From: DATLLN01 sp963720885
Lineage (GTDB): Bacteria > Actinomycetota > Thermoleophilia > Gaiellales > JAICJC01
DNA length: 64,000 nucleotides
Assembly (NCBI GenBank): GCA_963720885.1
Contig: CAVRGW010000002.1
Location: 248,001-312,000 of the forward strand
Direction: 5' to 3'
Shown one piece after another: positions 40,765 through 49,377 of the stretch (position 1 is its first letter; each line of letters opens with the position of its first letter). The position numbers and the translations under genes are program-made. The notes below the pieces were generated by a model that saw nothing but the letters and a program-made list of their open reading frames with translations, had not been told where the DNA came from and made no database searches.

Positions 40765-41877
40765 CTAGCCGACGCGGCGGGCGCCGACGTACGCCGACGA
40801 GTAGTAGCCGGAGAGCGACGAGACGCGCACCACGTCGCCGGTGTGCGGCGCGTGGATGAACGCGTTGTTGCCGACGTAGATCCCGACGTGGCCGAGGCCG
40901 TCGAAGAAGACCAGATCGCCCGGCTCGAGCGCGCTGCGGGGGACGGCGACGCCCATGCCGTACTGCGCTGCGGCGTTGTGCGGGAGTCCGACTCCGAGCC
41001 TGGAGTAGACGTACATCGTCAGGCCCGAGCAGTCGAAGCCGCCGGGGCTCGCGCCGCCCCACACGTACGGCGTGCCCAGGTACTGCATGGCGATCGCGAC
41101 CGCCTGGCCGCCCAGCGTGCCGGACGGCGGGATCGGGATGTCGCCGCCGGTGGACGACGACGAGGTCGACGAGCTGCTGCCACCGGTGGCCGCAGCGGCG
41201 GCCGCCGCGGCTGCGGCGTTCTGGCGGCGCTGCTCCTCGTCGATCAGCCGCTTGATGTCGCTCGAGATCTGGGCCTCGCGCGTATGCAGCGAGCTGATCT
41301 GCGACTGGATCGCCTGCTTGCGCTGGGCCATCTCGCTCAGCTCCTGGTGGAGCTTCGCAGTCTCGGTCTGGAGGGTCGCCTCCTGCGTCGAGACCTCCTT
41401 CTTGTACTTGACGATCGTCGTCAGCAGCTGGCCGCTGGCGTTCGACGCCTTCTCCAGCACGGAGACGTTGTCGACCAGGTCGGAGAACGAGGACGACGCC
41501 AGCAGGTAGGCCAGGTTGTCGTTGTCGCCGTTCTTGTAGGCCTGGGTCAGGCTCGCGGCCAGGTTCTTCTGTGCGCGGCCGAGGTTGGCCTTGGCCACGC
41601 CGAGGAGCTCACGGCTGCGGCGGAGCTTCGTCTTGGTCGCGGCGTAGTCGTCGTGGACCTTGTTGTACGCCTCGATCTGGCGCTCCAGACTGCTCTGCGC
41701 CTGCTGGATCTGCGCCTCGACCTGCTGCGCCTCGGCCCGCTTGGCGGCGATCGGGGACGCGGCTGCAGTGCCTGACGCTGCGACGGCGCCGGCTGTGAGG
41801 GTGACGATCAGAGCGAGTGTCGCTCGGGTTGCGCGCGTTTTCCCCCCCACGCGCGCCGGTCCACGGGCGGCGAACAT
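40765..41877 (-). CDS. Secreted NlpC/P60 peptidoglycan hydrolase with coiled coil
   Basis: A 370-residue cell-wall hydrolase. A signal peptide (about 1-40) is followed by a long PcsB-like coiled coil (about 45-215), then Ala- and Ser-rich linkers and a C-terminal NlpC/P60 domain. The catalytic Cys283 is in F-D-C-S-G-L-T, His330 in G-H-V-G-I-Y-V, and the third polar residue is near His342. It cleaves stem peptides of peptidoglycan outside the membrane, and the coiled coil probably mediates FtsEX-type activation. It is divergent from the cupredoxin gene. Confidence 0.92.
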   Translation of the reverse strand: MFAARGPARVGGKTRATRATLALIVTLTAGAVAASGTAAASPIAAKRAEAQQVEAQIQQAQSSLERQIEAYNKVHDDYAATKTKLRRSRELLGVAKANLGRAQKNLAASLTQAYKNGDNDNLAYLLASSSFSDLVDNVSVLEKASNASGQLLTTIVKYKKEVSTQEATLQTETAKLHQELSEMAQRKQAIQSQISSLHTREAQISSDIKRLIDEEQRRQNAAAAAAAAAATGGSSSSTSSSSTGGDIPIPPSGTLGGQAVAIAMQYLGTPYVWGGASPGGFDCSGLTMYVYSRLGVGLPHNAAAQYGMGVAVPRSALEPGDLVFFDGLGHVGIYVGNNAFIHAPHTGDVVRVSSLSGYYSSAYVGARRVG

Positions 41878-41982
41878 GGGTCGTCACGCTATCAGACGGC
41901 CCGGATATCTGCGCCAGCAAACCGAATCCTTACAAGCCGGGTACTCGACCCATATACCGATTTCTCGTGAGGAGTATCCGCA

Positions 41983-42437
41983 ATGACAACGACCAGGCTG
42001 ACCATCGGACTGGCGGCCGCCGTGCTCGCCGTGGGCGTCGCCGCCGGGTGCGGCGGGGGCACAGCAGCAGCAGCTCGTCCAGCGCCGCGCCGTCCACCCA
42101 GGAGCCGGCGACCAGCACGCCCGCGGCCGGCGGGAGCTCGTCCAGCGGCGGCACGGTCGTCGAGATCGACATCGCCCAGTCCGGGTTCGCGTTCGTCAAG
42201 TCCACCGCCACCGCCCCGGCGGGCGCGGTCACGCTGAAGGCGATGAATCCTCAGAGCACGCCGCACAACATCTCGATCGAGAACGACGACGGCTCAGTCG
42301 ATCAGGACGGCCCGAACGTCTCCGACGGCGGCGTCTCCCAGGTGACCGTCACGCTCACGCCCGGGAAGTACACCTTCTACTGCTCCGTGCCCGGCCACGA
42401 GGACGCCGGGATGAAGGGCACGCTGACGGTGACGTAG
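41983..42437 (+). pseudogene. Cupredoxin (plastocyanin-like) lipoprotein, frameshifted
   Basis: From ATG 41983 (GAGGAG upstream) comes a lipoprotein signal M-T-T-T-R-L-T-I-G-L-A-A-A-V ending A-A-G-C-G-G-G. The frame then turns to nonsense. The Ser-rich linker and the cupredoxin domain (I-D-I-A-Q-S-G-F-A-F to the stop at 42437) are in another frame. Copper ligands are visible in P-H-N-I-S, Y-C-S-V-P-G-H and A-G-M-K-G. Adding one G to the G5 run at 42055-42059 restores a normal C-G-G-G-x-S-S-S join. So it is a secreted blue-copper electron carrier if repaired. Confidence 0.75.
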
Positions 42438-42439
42438 TA

Positions 42440-42531
42440 GGGTCTGACCCTCTTTGTTGCGCAGGCAACAAAGGGGTCTGACCCTGTCGAGCATGACAGG
42501 GCGGCGTCCTGTCACAACGGAGTCAGACCCC
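42440..42531. repeat. Palindromic GGGTCTGACCC element / bidirectional terminator
   Basis: The whole convergent gap between the cupredoxin and permease stops is built of hairpins. These are GGGTCTGACCC (42440-42450), CTTTGTTGC-GCAG-GCAACAAAG (42452-42473) and CCCTGTC/GACAGGG (42482-42501). An outer GGGGTCTGAC (42473-42482) pairs with GTCAGACCCC (42522-42531). It shares its core with 31623-31854. Confidence 0.7.
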
Positions 42532-42532
42532 A

Positions 42533-43339
42533 CTAGCCCGCGCCTCCACCCTGCGGTCCGCCCTCGTCGCGCATCAGCCGCTGGGCCAGCACGACCGGGA
42601 TCGCGGTCAGCGCGATCACGAACACGGCGACGGCGTTCACCTCCGGCGCCGTGTTCGGCAGCCGGAACTGGTTGTAGATCCACAGCGGCAGCGTCTCCTG
42701 CGGGCCGGCGGTGAACAGCGTGACGACGACCTCGTCGAATGAGAGCGCGAACGCGAGCAGGCCGCCGGCCACCAGCGCCGAGGAGAGGTTCGGCAGCGTG
42801 ATGTGCCGGAAGGTCTGCCACCCGCTGGCGCCCAGGTCCATCGAGGCCTCCTCCATCGAGGTCGACGAGCGGCGCAGCCGCGCGATCGCGTTGTTGTAGA
42901 CGACGACGATGCAGAACGTTGCGTGGCCGACGACCACCGTCCACAGCGACGGCGTGATGCTCAGGTAGGAGATCGTCGAGAGCAGCGACAGGCCGGTGAT
43001 GATGCCCGGCAGGGCGATCGGCAGCACCAGCAGGAACGAGACCGCGTCCTTGCCGAAGAAGCGGAACCGGTGCAGCGCGAAGGCCACGGCGCTGCCCAGC
43101 AGCAGGGCGATCAGCGTCGCCCGCAGGCCGACCGTCAGCGAGTTGACCAGCGCGTCGCGCATGCGCTGGTCGCTCCATGCCAGGTGGTACCACTTGGTCG
43201 AGTAGTCCTGGATCGGCCAGCTGGTGATCCGCGACGCGTCGAACGACGCCATCACGATCACGGCCAGCGGGATGTACACGAACGCCATCACGCCGACGGC
43301 CCAGGCGCACAGAGCGATGCGGGTGCCGCGGCCCTCCAC
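42533..43339 (-). CDS. potC: Spermidine/putrescine-type ABC permease (PotC-like)
   Basis: A 268-residue inner-membrane permease with about six helices and the EAA loop (E-A-S-M-D-L-G-A-S-G-W-Q-T-F-R-H-I-T-L-P). I-P-L-A-V-I-V-M-A-S-F and P-A-L-P-G-I-I-T-G-L-type motifs fit PotC of the polyamine importer. GTG 43339 shares one base with the potB stop (TAGTG). It is the last gene of the importer operon, and the palindromic element follows its stop. Confidence 0.88.
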   Translation of the reverse strand: MEGRGTRIALCAWAVGVMAFVYIPLAVIVMASFDASRITSWPIQDYSTKWYHLAWSDQRMRDALVNSLTVGLRATLIALLLGSAVAFALHRFRFFGKDAVSFLLVLPIALPGIITGLSLLSTISYLSITPSLWTVVVGHATFCIVVVYNNAIARLRRSSTSMEEASMDLGASGWQTFRHITLPNLSSALVAGGLLAFALSFDEVVVTLFTAGPQETLPLWIYNQFRLPNTAPEVNAVAVFVIALTAIPVVLAQRLMRDEGGPQGGGAG

Positions 43340-44241
43340 TAGAGGGCCTCGAATGCGCCCAAGCGCTTCATGATCATCAGGTACACGGCGATCACGACCA
43401 CGGGGATCAGCGCGATCGCGCAGGCCAGCGGCAGGTTGTTGGCGATCCCCTGGTTGACGAAGATCAGGTTGCCGAGGAACTGGTGGACGTTGCCGCCGAC
43501 CAGGTCGGGGATGATGTAGTCCCCCAGGGTCAGCGAGAACGTGAAGATCGACCCTGCCGCCACCCCGGGCAACGCCAGCGGCACGATCACCCGCCGGAAC
43601 GTCATCCACGAGCGAGCGCCCAGGTCGCCGGACGCCTCGAGCAGCGAGTCGGGCACCCGGGACAGGGCCGCGTAGATGGGCAGCACCATGTAGGGCAGCC
43701 ACATGTACGAGAACGCCAGCCACATCGCCAGCAGCGTGTATGCGGTGTGGTACGGCCCCAGGCCGACCTTCTCGAGCGCCCAGTTGATCGGGCCCTGGTC
43801 GGCGGTCATCAGCCGCCAGGTGTACGCCTTCACCAGGTAGCTCGACCACAGCGGGACGAGCACCATCACGAACAGCAGCGCCTGCGTCCGCCGCGACGCG
43901 ATGCGCACCATGTAGTAGGCCAGCGGGAACGCCAGGATCGCGTCGGTGACCGTGACGGCCGCCGCTACGCCCACCGTGCGCAGCGTCACCTGGCGGTAGA
44001 CGTCGTCGGTGCGCAGCGCCTCCAGGTTGGCCGTCGTGAACGTGCGCTCGATCTGGCCGGTCAGCACGTTCTGCTGCCAGAACGCCGTCGCCAGCAGCAC
44101 CCCCAGCGACGCCAGGTAGATCACCGTCATCCAGCCCAGCGGCGGCAGCAGCAGCAGGATCGCCTTCAGCCAGCGGCGGCGGTAGAAGAACGCCGACAGC
44201 CGGCGGCTGGGAACGGCATCTTGATGCTCGGCGGTCGCCAT
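43339..44241 (-). CDS. potB: Spermidine/putrescine-type ABC permease (PotB-like)
   Basis: A 300-residue permease with six helices. The EAA loop is L-L-E-A-S-G-D-L-G-A-R-S-W-M-T-F-R-R-V-I-V-P-L-A-L-P-G. F-P-L-A-Y-Y-M and G-D-Y-I-I-P-D-L-V-G-G are characteristic of PotB/PotH. It pairs with PotC to form the membrane channel. ATG 44241 is chosen; a longer reading to 44355 overlaps the binding-protein gene. A 13-bp hairpin lies between it and the binding-protein stop. Confidence 0.88.
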   Translation of the reverse strand: MATAEHQDAVPSRRLSAFFYRRRWLKAILLLLPPLGWMTVIYLASLGVLLATAFWQQNVLTGQIERTFTTANLEALRTDDVYRQVTLRTVGVAAAVTVTDAILAFPLAYYMVRIASRRTQALLFVMVLVPLWSSYLVKAYTWRLMTADQGPINWALEKVGLGPYHTAYTLLAMWLAFSYMWLPYMVLPIYAALSRVPDSLLEASGDLGARSWMTFRRVIVPLALPGVAAGSIFTFSLTLGDYIIPDLVGGNVHQFLGNLIFVNQGIANNLPLACAIALIPVVVIAVYLMIMKRLGAFEAL

Positions 44242-44250
44242 CGGAACGGG

Positions 44251-44280
44251 CCGGCCCGGGGTCAGGCGACCCCGGGCCGG
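44251..44280 (-). terminator. Intra-operon hairpin between potD and potB
   Basis: CCGGCCCGGGGTC (44251-44263) and GACCCCGGGCCGG (44268-44280) are perfect complements with a 4-base loop. There is no U-run. It sits after the binding-protein stop and before the permeases. Such hairpins often protect or partly terminate mRNA so that more binding protein than permease is made. Confidence 0.6.
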
Positions 44281-44287
44281 CGATCGG

Positions 44288-45460
44288 TCAGCCCTTGATG
44301 TCCGTCCAGGCCGTCGTCCACTGCGAGTAGTCGACGCACTGGGTGCCCCGATCATCGGCGCAGTCGGCCAGCGGGGTCTTCCAGAACGCGATGTTGTCGA
44401 AGTAGTTCTGGTCGGTCACGTGGTAGTCGGCGCAGTAGTTCGCGACCTCCTTGTCGAGGATCGCACAGGCCTTCGGGTTGGCCGGCGCCGAGCCGAACGT
44501 GTAGGCCGTCTTCGCCTGCACCTCGGGCGTCGTCGCGTAGGCCATCCACTTGAGCATGCAGTTGGGATGCGCCGCCTTGGACGACATCATCCAGGTGTCG
44601 GCCCAGCCGGTGGCGCCCTCCTTGGGCAGCACGGCCTCGACCGGCGACTTCTCGGCCTTCAGCGCGTTCACCTGGTACGGCCACGTCGTCCCGATCACGA
44701 TGCTGCCGTTCTTGAAGTCCTGGATCTGCGACGTGAAGCTCGACCAGTAGTTGCCGATTTGCTTGCGCTGCGTCTTCAGCAGGTCGACAGCCGCGTTGAA
44801 CTGGTCCTGCGTCAGCTCGTACGGATCCGTGATGCCCAGGTCGGGCTGCGTCGCCTTCAGGTAGACGGCCGCGTCGGCGATGTAGATCGGGTTGTCGTAG
44901 GCGGTCACCTTGCCGGAGTAGCTGGTGCCGTCGAACACCACGCCCCAGCTGTCGGGCGCTGGCTTGACGACGTCGGTGTTGTACATGAGGACGTTGGCGC
45001 CCCACTCGTAGGACACGCCGTAGTGGACGCCGTCGACCGTGTTGTGCGGCGGCGACTGCAGCGGCGCAGAGATGTCCTTGAAGTCGGGGATCAGGTCGGT
45101 ATTGATCGGCACCACGTCGCCGCCGGCGATCAGCCGGTTGGTCGCGTCGCCGGACGCCGACACGCCGTCGTACTGGCCCGAACGCATCAGCTGCACCATC
45201 TCGTCCGAGGTCTGGCCGTACTTGACCTTGACCTGACACCCGGTCTGCTTCTCGAACGGCTTGACGACGTTGGGCTCGGTGTAGCCCTGCCAGGCGATCA
45301 GATTGAGCCCACCCTCGCCCTCGCCGATCGACGTCGGCAGGCTCGACGAGCTGCCTCCGCCTCCGGTGCCTCCGGTATCGGAGCCGGACGAGCCACCGCA
45401 ACCCGCGGCAACGGCCATCGCCGCCACGGCGAGCGCAGCCATGGCGATTCGAATCCTCAT
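44288..45460 (-). CDS. potD: Polyamine ABC transporter substrate-binding lipoprotein (PotD-like)
   Basis: A 390-residue lipoprotein. The signal peptide ends V-A-A-G-C, followed by a Gly/Ser linker. The mature part begins L-N-L-I-A-W-Q-G-Y-T-E-P, the PotD/PotF start, with Y-E-W-G-A-N-V-L-M-Y-N-T near the middle. It binds putrescine, spermidine or a related solute outside the membrane. ATG 45460 overlaps the ATPase stop (ATGA). Neighbouring GABA-type and omega-amine transaminases support polyamine use. Confidence 0.9.
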   Translation of the reverse strand: MRIRIAMAALAVAAMAVAAGCGGSSGSDTGGTGGGGSSSSLPTSIGEGEGGLNLIAWQGYTEPNVVKPFEKQTGCQVKVKYGQTSDEMVQLMRSGQYDGVSASGDATNRLIAGGDVVPINTDLIPDFKDISAPLQSPPHNTVDGVHYGVSYEWGANVLMYNTDVVKPAPDSWGVVFDGTSYSGKVTAYDNPIYIADAAVYLKATQPDLGITDPYELTQDQFNAAVDLLKTQRKQIGNYWSSFTSQIQDFKNGSIVIGTTWPYQVNALKAEKSPVEAVLPKEGATGWADTWMMSSKAAHPNCMLKWMAYATTPEVQAKTAYTFGSAPANPKACAILDKEVANYCADYHVTDQNYFDNIAFWKTPLADCADDRGTQCVDYSQWTTAWTDIKG

Positions 45461-46530
45461 GCTGAGACCTCCTCGAGTGGTTCCCTTGTCGCGTCCTCGT
45501 CGAGTGGACGATTGTGATGGCGGCTCCAGACGAGCTTGACCCGCCTTCCCTTGGCCGCCAGCGCGTCCATGGACGAGGTCGAGAGGTTCTGCTGGACGAC
45601 GACCAGCTCGCCGCCCCCGTCCAGTGTCACGATGTAGCGGGTGTTGATGCCGACGTAGACGACATCGCGAACGGTTCCGGGCGCCGCGCAATCGTCCTGA
45701 TTGACAACCGCGTCGGGATCGGCGAGCTGGATCTTCTCGGGGCGGACGGTGAAGGTGCCGTCGGCTCCGGTGATCGCCTTCGCCGTGTCGCCGGTGAGCA
45801 GGTTCGACGTGCCCACGAAGCCGGCGACGAACGCCGTCCGCGGCGCCTCGTAGACCTCGGAGGGCGAGCCGACCTGCTCGATCTTGCCCTGGTTGAAGAC
45901 GGCGATGCGGTCGCTCATCGTCAGCGCCTCGTCCTGGTCGTGCGTGACGAAGATGAAGGTGATCCCCAGCTCCTGCTGGATCGTCTTCAGCTCGATCTGC
46001 ATCTCCTCGCGCAGCTTCAGGTCGAGCGCACCCAGCGGCTCGTCCAGCAGCAGCACCTTGGGCCGGTTGACCAGCGCCCGCGCCAGGGCGACGCGCTGCC
46101 GCTGGCCGCCGGACAGCTCGGACGGCTTGCGCTTCTCGTAGCCCTCGAGGCGCACCATCCGCAGTGCCTCGGCGACCCGCTCCCGACGGTCCGACCTCGG
46201 CACCTTGCGCACCATCAGTCCGTAGGCCACGTTGTCGCCGACCCGCATGTGCGGGAACAGCGCGTAGTCCTGGAAGACGGTGTTGACGTCCCGCTCGTAC
46301 GGCGCCAGCCGGGTGACGTCACGGCCCTCCAGCTCGACCGTCCCCGAGCTCGGCAGCTCGAAGCCCGCGATCATCCGCAGGGTGGTCGTCTTGCCGGAGC
46401 CCGACGGCCCGAGCATGGTGAAGAACTCACCCTGCCCGACGTCCAGGTCGATGCCGTCCACGGCGCGCACGTCGCCGTAGACCTTGCTGGCACCGCGCAG
46501 CCGGACCGCGGGCTCAGCCTGCTGCGACAA
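45457..46530 (-). CDS. potA: Polyamine-type ABC transporter ATPase (PotA-like)
   Basis: A 357-residue ATPase. It has Walker A G-P-S-G-S-G-K-T-T, Q-loop F-Q-D-Y-A-L-F-P-H, signature L-S-G-G-Q-R-Q-R-V, Walker B L-L-L-D-E-P-L-G-A-L-D, and switch His in V-T-H-D-Q-D-E-A. A C-terminal TOBE domain contains V-R-P-E-K-I. TTG 46530 is chosen because the family begins there and it overlaps the aminotransferase stop by 17 bases. An ATG at 46614 would need an 84-base extension inside that gene. Confidence 0.9.
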   Translation of the reverse strand: MSQQAEPAVRLRGASKVYGDVRAVDGIDLDVGQGEFFTMLGPSGSGKTTTLRMIAGFELPSSGTVELEGRDVTRLAPYERDVNTVFQDYALFPHMRVGDNVAYGLMVRKVPRSDRRERVAEALRMVRLEGYEKRKPSELSGGQRQRVALARALVNRPKVLLLDEPLGALDLKLREEMQIELKTIQQELGITFIFVTHDQDEALTMSDRIAVFNQGKIEQVGSPSEVYEAPRTAFVAGFVGTSNLLTGDTAKAITGADGTFTVRPEKIQLADPDAVVNQDDCAAPGTVRDVVYVGINTRYIVTLDGGGELVVVQQNLSTSSMDALAAKGRRVKLVWSRHHNRPLDEDATREPLEEVSA

Positions 46531-47800
46531 GCGATTCCTCGAGCCGGGTGAGACCGGTCTCGAGATCGTCGTCGGTTGCGCTGATCGGGACGAGCACGCG
46601 GAGGACGTTGTCATAGATGCCGGTCTTCAGCAGGAGCAGACCCCGCTCCAGCGCTCCGGCGACCGTGGCGGCCGCGATGTCGGCGGCCGGCTCCCTGGTG
46701 TCGTGGTCGGTGACCAGCTCGATGGCCGCCATCGGCCCGATGCCCCGCACCTCCCCGATCGCCGGAATCCGCTCCGCCATCTCGCGCAGCCGGGCCTGGA
46801 TGCGCTCGCCCATGCGCACGGACTGCGCCAGGAACGCCGGATCAGCGATCGCCTTGATGCTCTCGATGGCCGCCGCGCACGCCACCGGGTTGCCGCCGTA
46901 GGTCGAACCCAGGCCGCCCAGGTGTACCGAGTCGATCACCTCGGCGCGGCCGACCACCCCGGCCAGCGGCATGCCCGAGGCGAGCGACTTGCCGACCGTC
47001 ATCAGGTCGGGCACCACGCCCGAGTGCTCGATCCCCCACAGCGTGCCGGTGCGGCCCATGCCGGACTGCACCTCGTCGTCGATGTAGAGGATGCCGTGGC
47101 GCTCGCAGCGCTCCTTGAGCCCCTGGATGAACTCGGGCGGCATCACCGTGAACCCGCCCTCGCCCTGCACCGGCTCGAGGATCACGCAGGCGACCTCCTG
47201 GGGGTCGACCGTCGCCTTGAACATGAAGTCCAGCCCGGCCAGCGCGTCCTCGGTGGAGATCCCCCGGTACGGGTACGGCGCCGGCGCCCGGTAGACCTCG
47301 GGCGCGAACGGGCCCATCCCCTTCTTGTAGACCAGCTTCGACGTCAGCGTCATCGTCAGCAGCGTTCGGCCGTGGAAGCCCCGGTCGAACGTGATCACCG
47401 CGTCGCGCCCGGTGTGGTAGCGGGCGATCTTGACGGCGTTCTCGACGGCCTCGGCGCCCGAGTTGATCAGCACGGCCTTCTTGTCGAAGTCGCCCAGGCC
47501 GTGCTCGACCAGCAGCCGGCAGACCTCCAGGTACGGCTCGTAGGCGGCCACCGGGAAGCACGAGTGCAGCAGCGCCTCCGCCTGCTCCTTGATGGCGGCC
47601 ACCACGGCGTCCGGCGTGTGGCCGAGGTTCAGCACCCCGATGCCGCCGGCGAAGTCGATGAACTCGCGGCCGTCGGCGTCGATCAGGCGCGCGCCGTGCG
47701 CGCGCGACGCGACGATCGGCGCCAGCGACACCCCGCGCGCCACGTAGGCGTCGCGCTTGGCCATCAGTTCCTGCGTCCGTCCGGTTGCCTGCACTGCCAT
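46514..47800 (-). CDS. gabT: 4-aminobutyrate-type class III aminotransferase
   Basis: A 428-residue PLP enzyme. Motifs are L-I-N-S-G-A-E-A-V-E-N-A, F-H-G-R-T, I-L-E-P-V-Q-G-E-G-G, Y-I-D-D-E-V-Q-S-G-M-G-R-T-G and the cofactor Lys in T-V-G-K-S-L-A-S-G. This is the GABA/5-aminovalerate transaminase pattern, giving succinate semialdehyde from GABA. It is the first gene of the polyamine importer operon and may handle GABA made from putrescine. ATG 47800 is chosen from the family N-terminus. Confidence 0.88.
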   Translation of the reverse strand: MAVQATGRTQELMAKRDAYVARGVSLAPIVASRAHGARLIDADGREFIDFAGGIGVLNLGHTPDAVVAAIKEQAEALLHSCFPVAAYEPYLEVCRLLVEHGLGDFDKKAVLINSGAEAVENAVKIARYHTGRDAVITFDRGFHGRTLLTMTLTSKLVYKKGMGPFAPEVYRAPAPYPYRGISTEDALAGLDFMFKATVDPQEVACVILEPVQGEGGFTVMPPEFIQGLKERCERHGILYIDDEVQSGMGRTGTLWGIEHSGVVPDLMTVGKSLASGMPLAGVVGRAEVIDSVHLGGLGSTYGGNPVACAAAIESIKAIADPAFLAQSVRMGERIQARLREMAERIPAIGEVRGIGPMAAIELVTDHDTREPAADIAAATVAGALERGLLLLKTGIYDNVLRVLVPISATDDDLETGLTRLEESLVAAG

Positions 47801-47835
47801 GGGATGCCCGCCTTCCGAGAGAATTTGCTCCAGCG

Positions 47836-47841
47836 AGTATA
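47836..47841 (-). promoter_or_regulatory. Possible -10 box of the gabT-pot operon
   Basis: TATACT on the minus strand lies 36 bases before the gabT ATG. No convincing -35 box was found. Confidence 0.35.
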
Positions 47842-47880
47842 AGCGGGGGCGGTCAGATCGCGCAGGAGCTCCTGATAGCA

Positions 47881-47897
47881 TTGGCCAGTCTGTCCAA
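47881..47897. promoter_or_regulatory. Palindrome between divergent aminotransferase genes
   Basis: TTGGCCAG-T-CTGTCCAA, with arms matching at seven of eight, lies in the 134-bp gap between gabT and the omega-aminotransferase gene. It is a candidate site for the PucR-type regulator encoded at 49378. Confidence 0.45.
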
Positions 47898-47934
47898 CCC
47901 GCGACGGGCGGGTCGCACCGAAAGGACTGGGTGA

Positions 47935-49359
47935 ATGAGCACGAACGGCTCGCAGGGCTCCGCCAACCACCAGCAGCTGCAGACGCTGGCCAAGCGCCAC
48001 CTCCTGATGCACTTCACCCGCCACGGGTCGTACGAGCACGGCGAGGTGCCGGTGATCGCGCGCGGTGACGGTTGTTACCTGTACGACTCGACCGGCAAGC
48101 GCTTCTTCGACGGGCTGTCCGGGCTGTTCTGCACGCAGATCGGCTACGGCTTCGGCGAGGAGCTCGGCGAGGCTGCGAAGCGGCAGATGGAAGAGCTGCC
48201 CTTCTACATCAACTGGAGCTACGCCCACCCGCGGTCGATCGAGCTGGCGGCGAAGATCGCCGAGCTCGCGCCGGGCGACCTGAACCGCGTGTTCTTCGTG
48301 TCCGGCGGCTCCGAGGCAAACGAGGCGATCATCAAGCTGGTCAAGCAGTACCACCAGCTGAACGGCCACCCCCGCCGCTACAAGATGATCGCCCGCCGGA
48401 TCGCCTACCACGGCACCACGCTGGGCGCGCTCAGCCTGACCGGCATCGCGCCGCTGCGCGCGCCGTTCGAGCCGCTGATGCCGGGCGTCCGCCACGTCAG
48501 CAATACGAACCGCTACCGGCGGCCCGAGGGTGAGACCGAGGAGGAGTTCACCGATGCGCTGCTGACCGAGCTGCGCGACGTGATCGAGCAGGAGGGCCCG
48601 GAGTCGGTGGCCGCCGTGTTCATGGAGCCCGTCCAGAACTCGGGCGGCACGTTCACGCCGCCCCAGGGCTACTTCCAGGGCGTCCGCGCGATCTGCGATG
48701 AGCACGGCATCCTGATGGTCGCCGACGAGGTGATCTGCGGGTTCGGCAGGCTGGGCGCCTGGTTCGGGTCGGAGAAGTACGACATCCGCCCCGACCTGGT
48801 CACGTTCGCCAAGGGCGTCGGCTCCGCATACGTGCCGCTGGGCGGCGTGCTGACCACCGACAAGGTGGCAGCCCCGTTCATGGAGGGCACCAACATCATC
48901 AACCACGGCATCACCTACGGCGGCCATCCCGTCGCCTGCGCCGTGGCCCTCAAGAACCTCGAGGTGATGGAGCGCGAGGACGTGATCGGCAACGTGCAGC
49001 GCAACGAGCCGTACTTCCGCGAGCTGCTCGACCGGCTCGGCGAGAAGCCGATCGTCGGCGACGTGCGCGGCGCCGGGTACTTCCACTCGCTGGAGCTGGT
49101 CAAGGACAAGGAGACCAAGCAGACGTTCGACGAGGAGGAGTCGGAGTACCTGCTGCGCGGGTTCCTGTCCGGCAGGCTCTATGAGGCGGGGCTGATCTGC
49201 CGCGCGGACGACCGCGGAGACCCGGTGATCCAGTTGTCGCCGCCGCTGATCGCCACCCGGGAGGAACTCGAGCACATCCACGAGATCCTGGACACCGTGC
49301 TCGACGAGGCCTGGGAGGAGATGCACTCGCATCGCAACCGCCAGGTCGTGCGCGGGTAG
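47935..49359 (+). CDS. Omega-aminotransferase (putrescine/beta-alanine:pyruvate type)
   Basis: A 474-residue class III aminotransferase. Visible are F-F-V-S-G-G-S-E-A-N-E-A, Y-H-G-T-T-L-G-A-L, F-M-E-P-V-Q-N-S-G-G, L-M-V-A-D-E-V-I-C-G-F-G-R and the cofactor Lys in T-F-A-K-G-V. The early F-D-G-L-S-G-L-F-C-T-Q-I-G-Y-G fits SpuC-like or beta-alanine:pyruvate enzymes that start diamine breakdown. An AAAGGA Shine-Dalgarno precedes ATG 47935. It is divergent from the gabT-pot operon and followed by a PucR regulator 18 bases away. Confidence 0.88.
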   Translation: MSTNGSQGSANHQQLQTLAKRHLLMHFTRHGSYEHGEVPVIARGDGCYLYDSTGKRFFDGLSGLFCTQIGYGFGEELGEAAKRQMEELPFYINWSYAHPRSIELAAKIAELAPGDLNRVFFVSGGSEANEAIIKLVKQYHQLNGHPRRYKMIARRIAYHGTTLGALSLTGIAPLRAPFEPLMPGVRHVSNTNRYRRPEGETEEEFTDALLTELRDVIEQEGPESVAAVFMEPVQNSGGTFTPPQGYFQGVRAICDEHGILMVADEVICGFGRLGAWFGSEKYDIRPDLVTFAKGVGSAYVPLGGVLTTDKVAAPFMEGTNIINHGITYGGHPVACAVALKNLEVMEREDVIGNVQRNEPYFRELLDRLGEKPIVGDVRGAGYFHSLELVKDKETKQTFDEEESEYLLRGFLSGRLYEAGLICRADDRGDPVIQLSPPLIATREELEHIHEILDTVLDEAWEEMHSHRNRQVVRG

Positions 49360-49377
49360 CCGAGCTGCACCCGGGCG

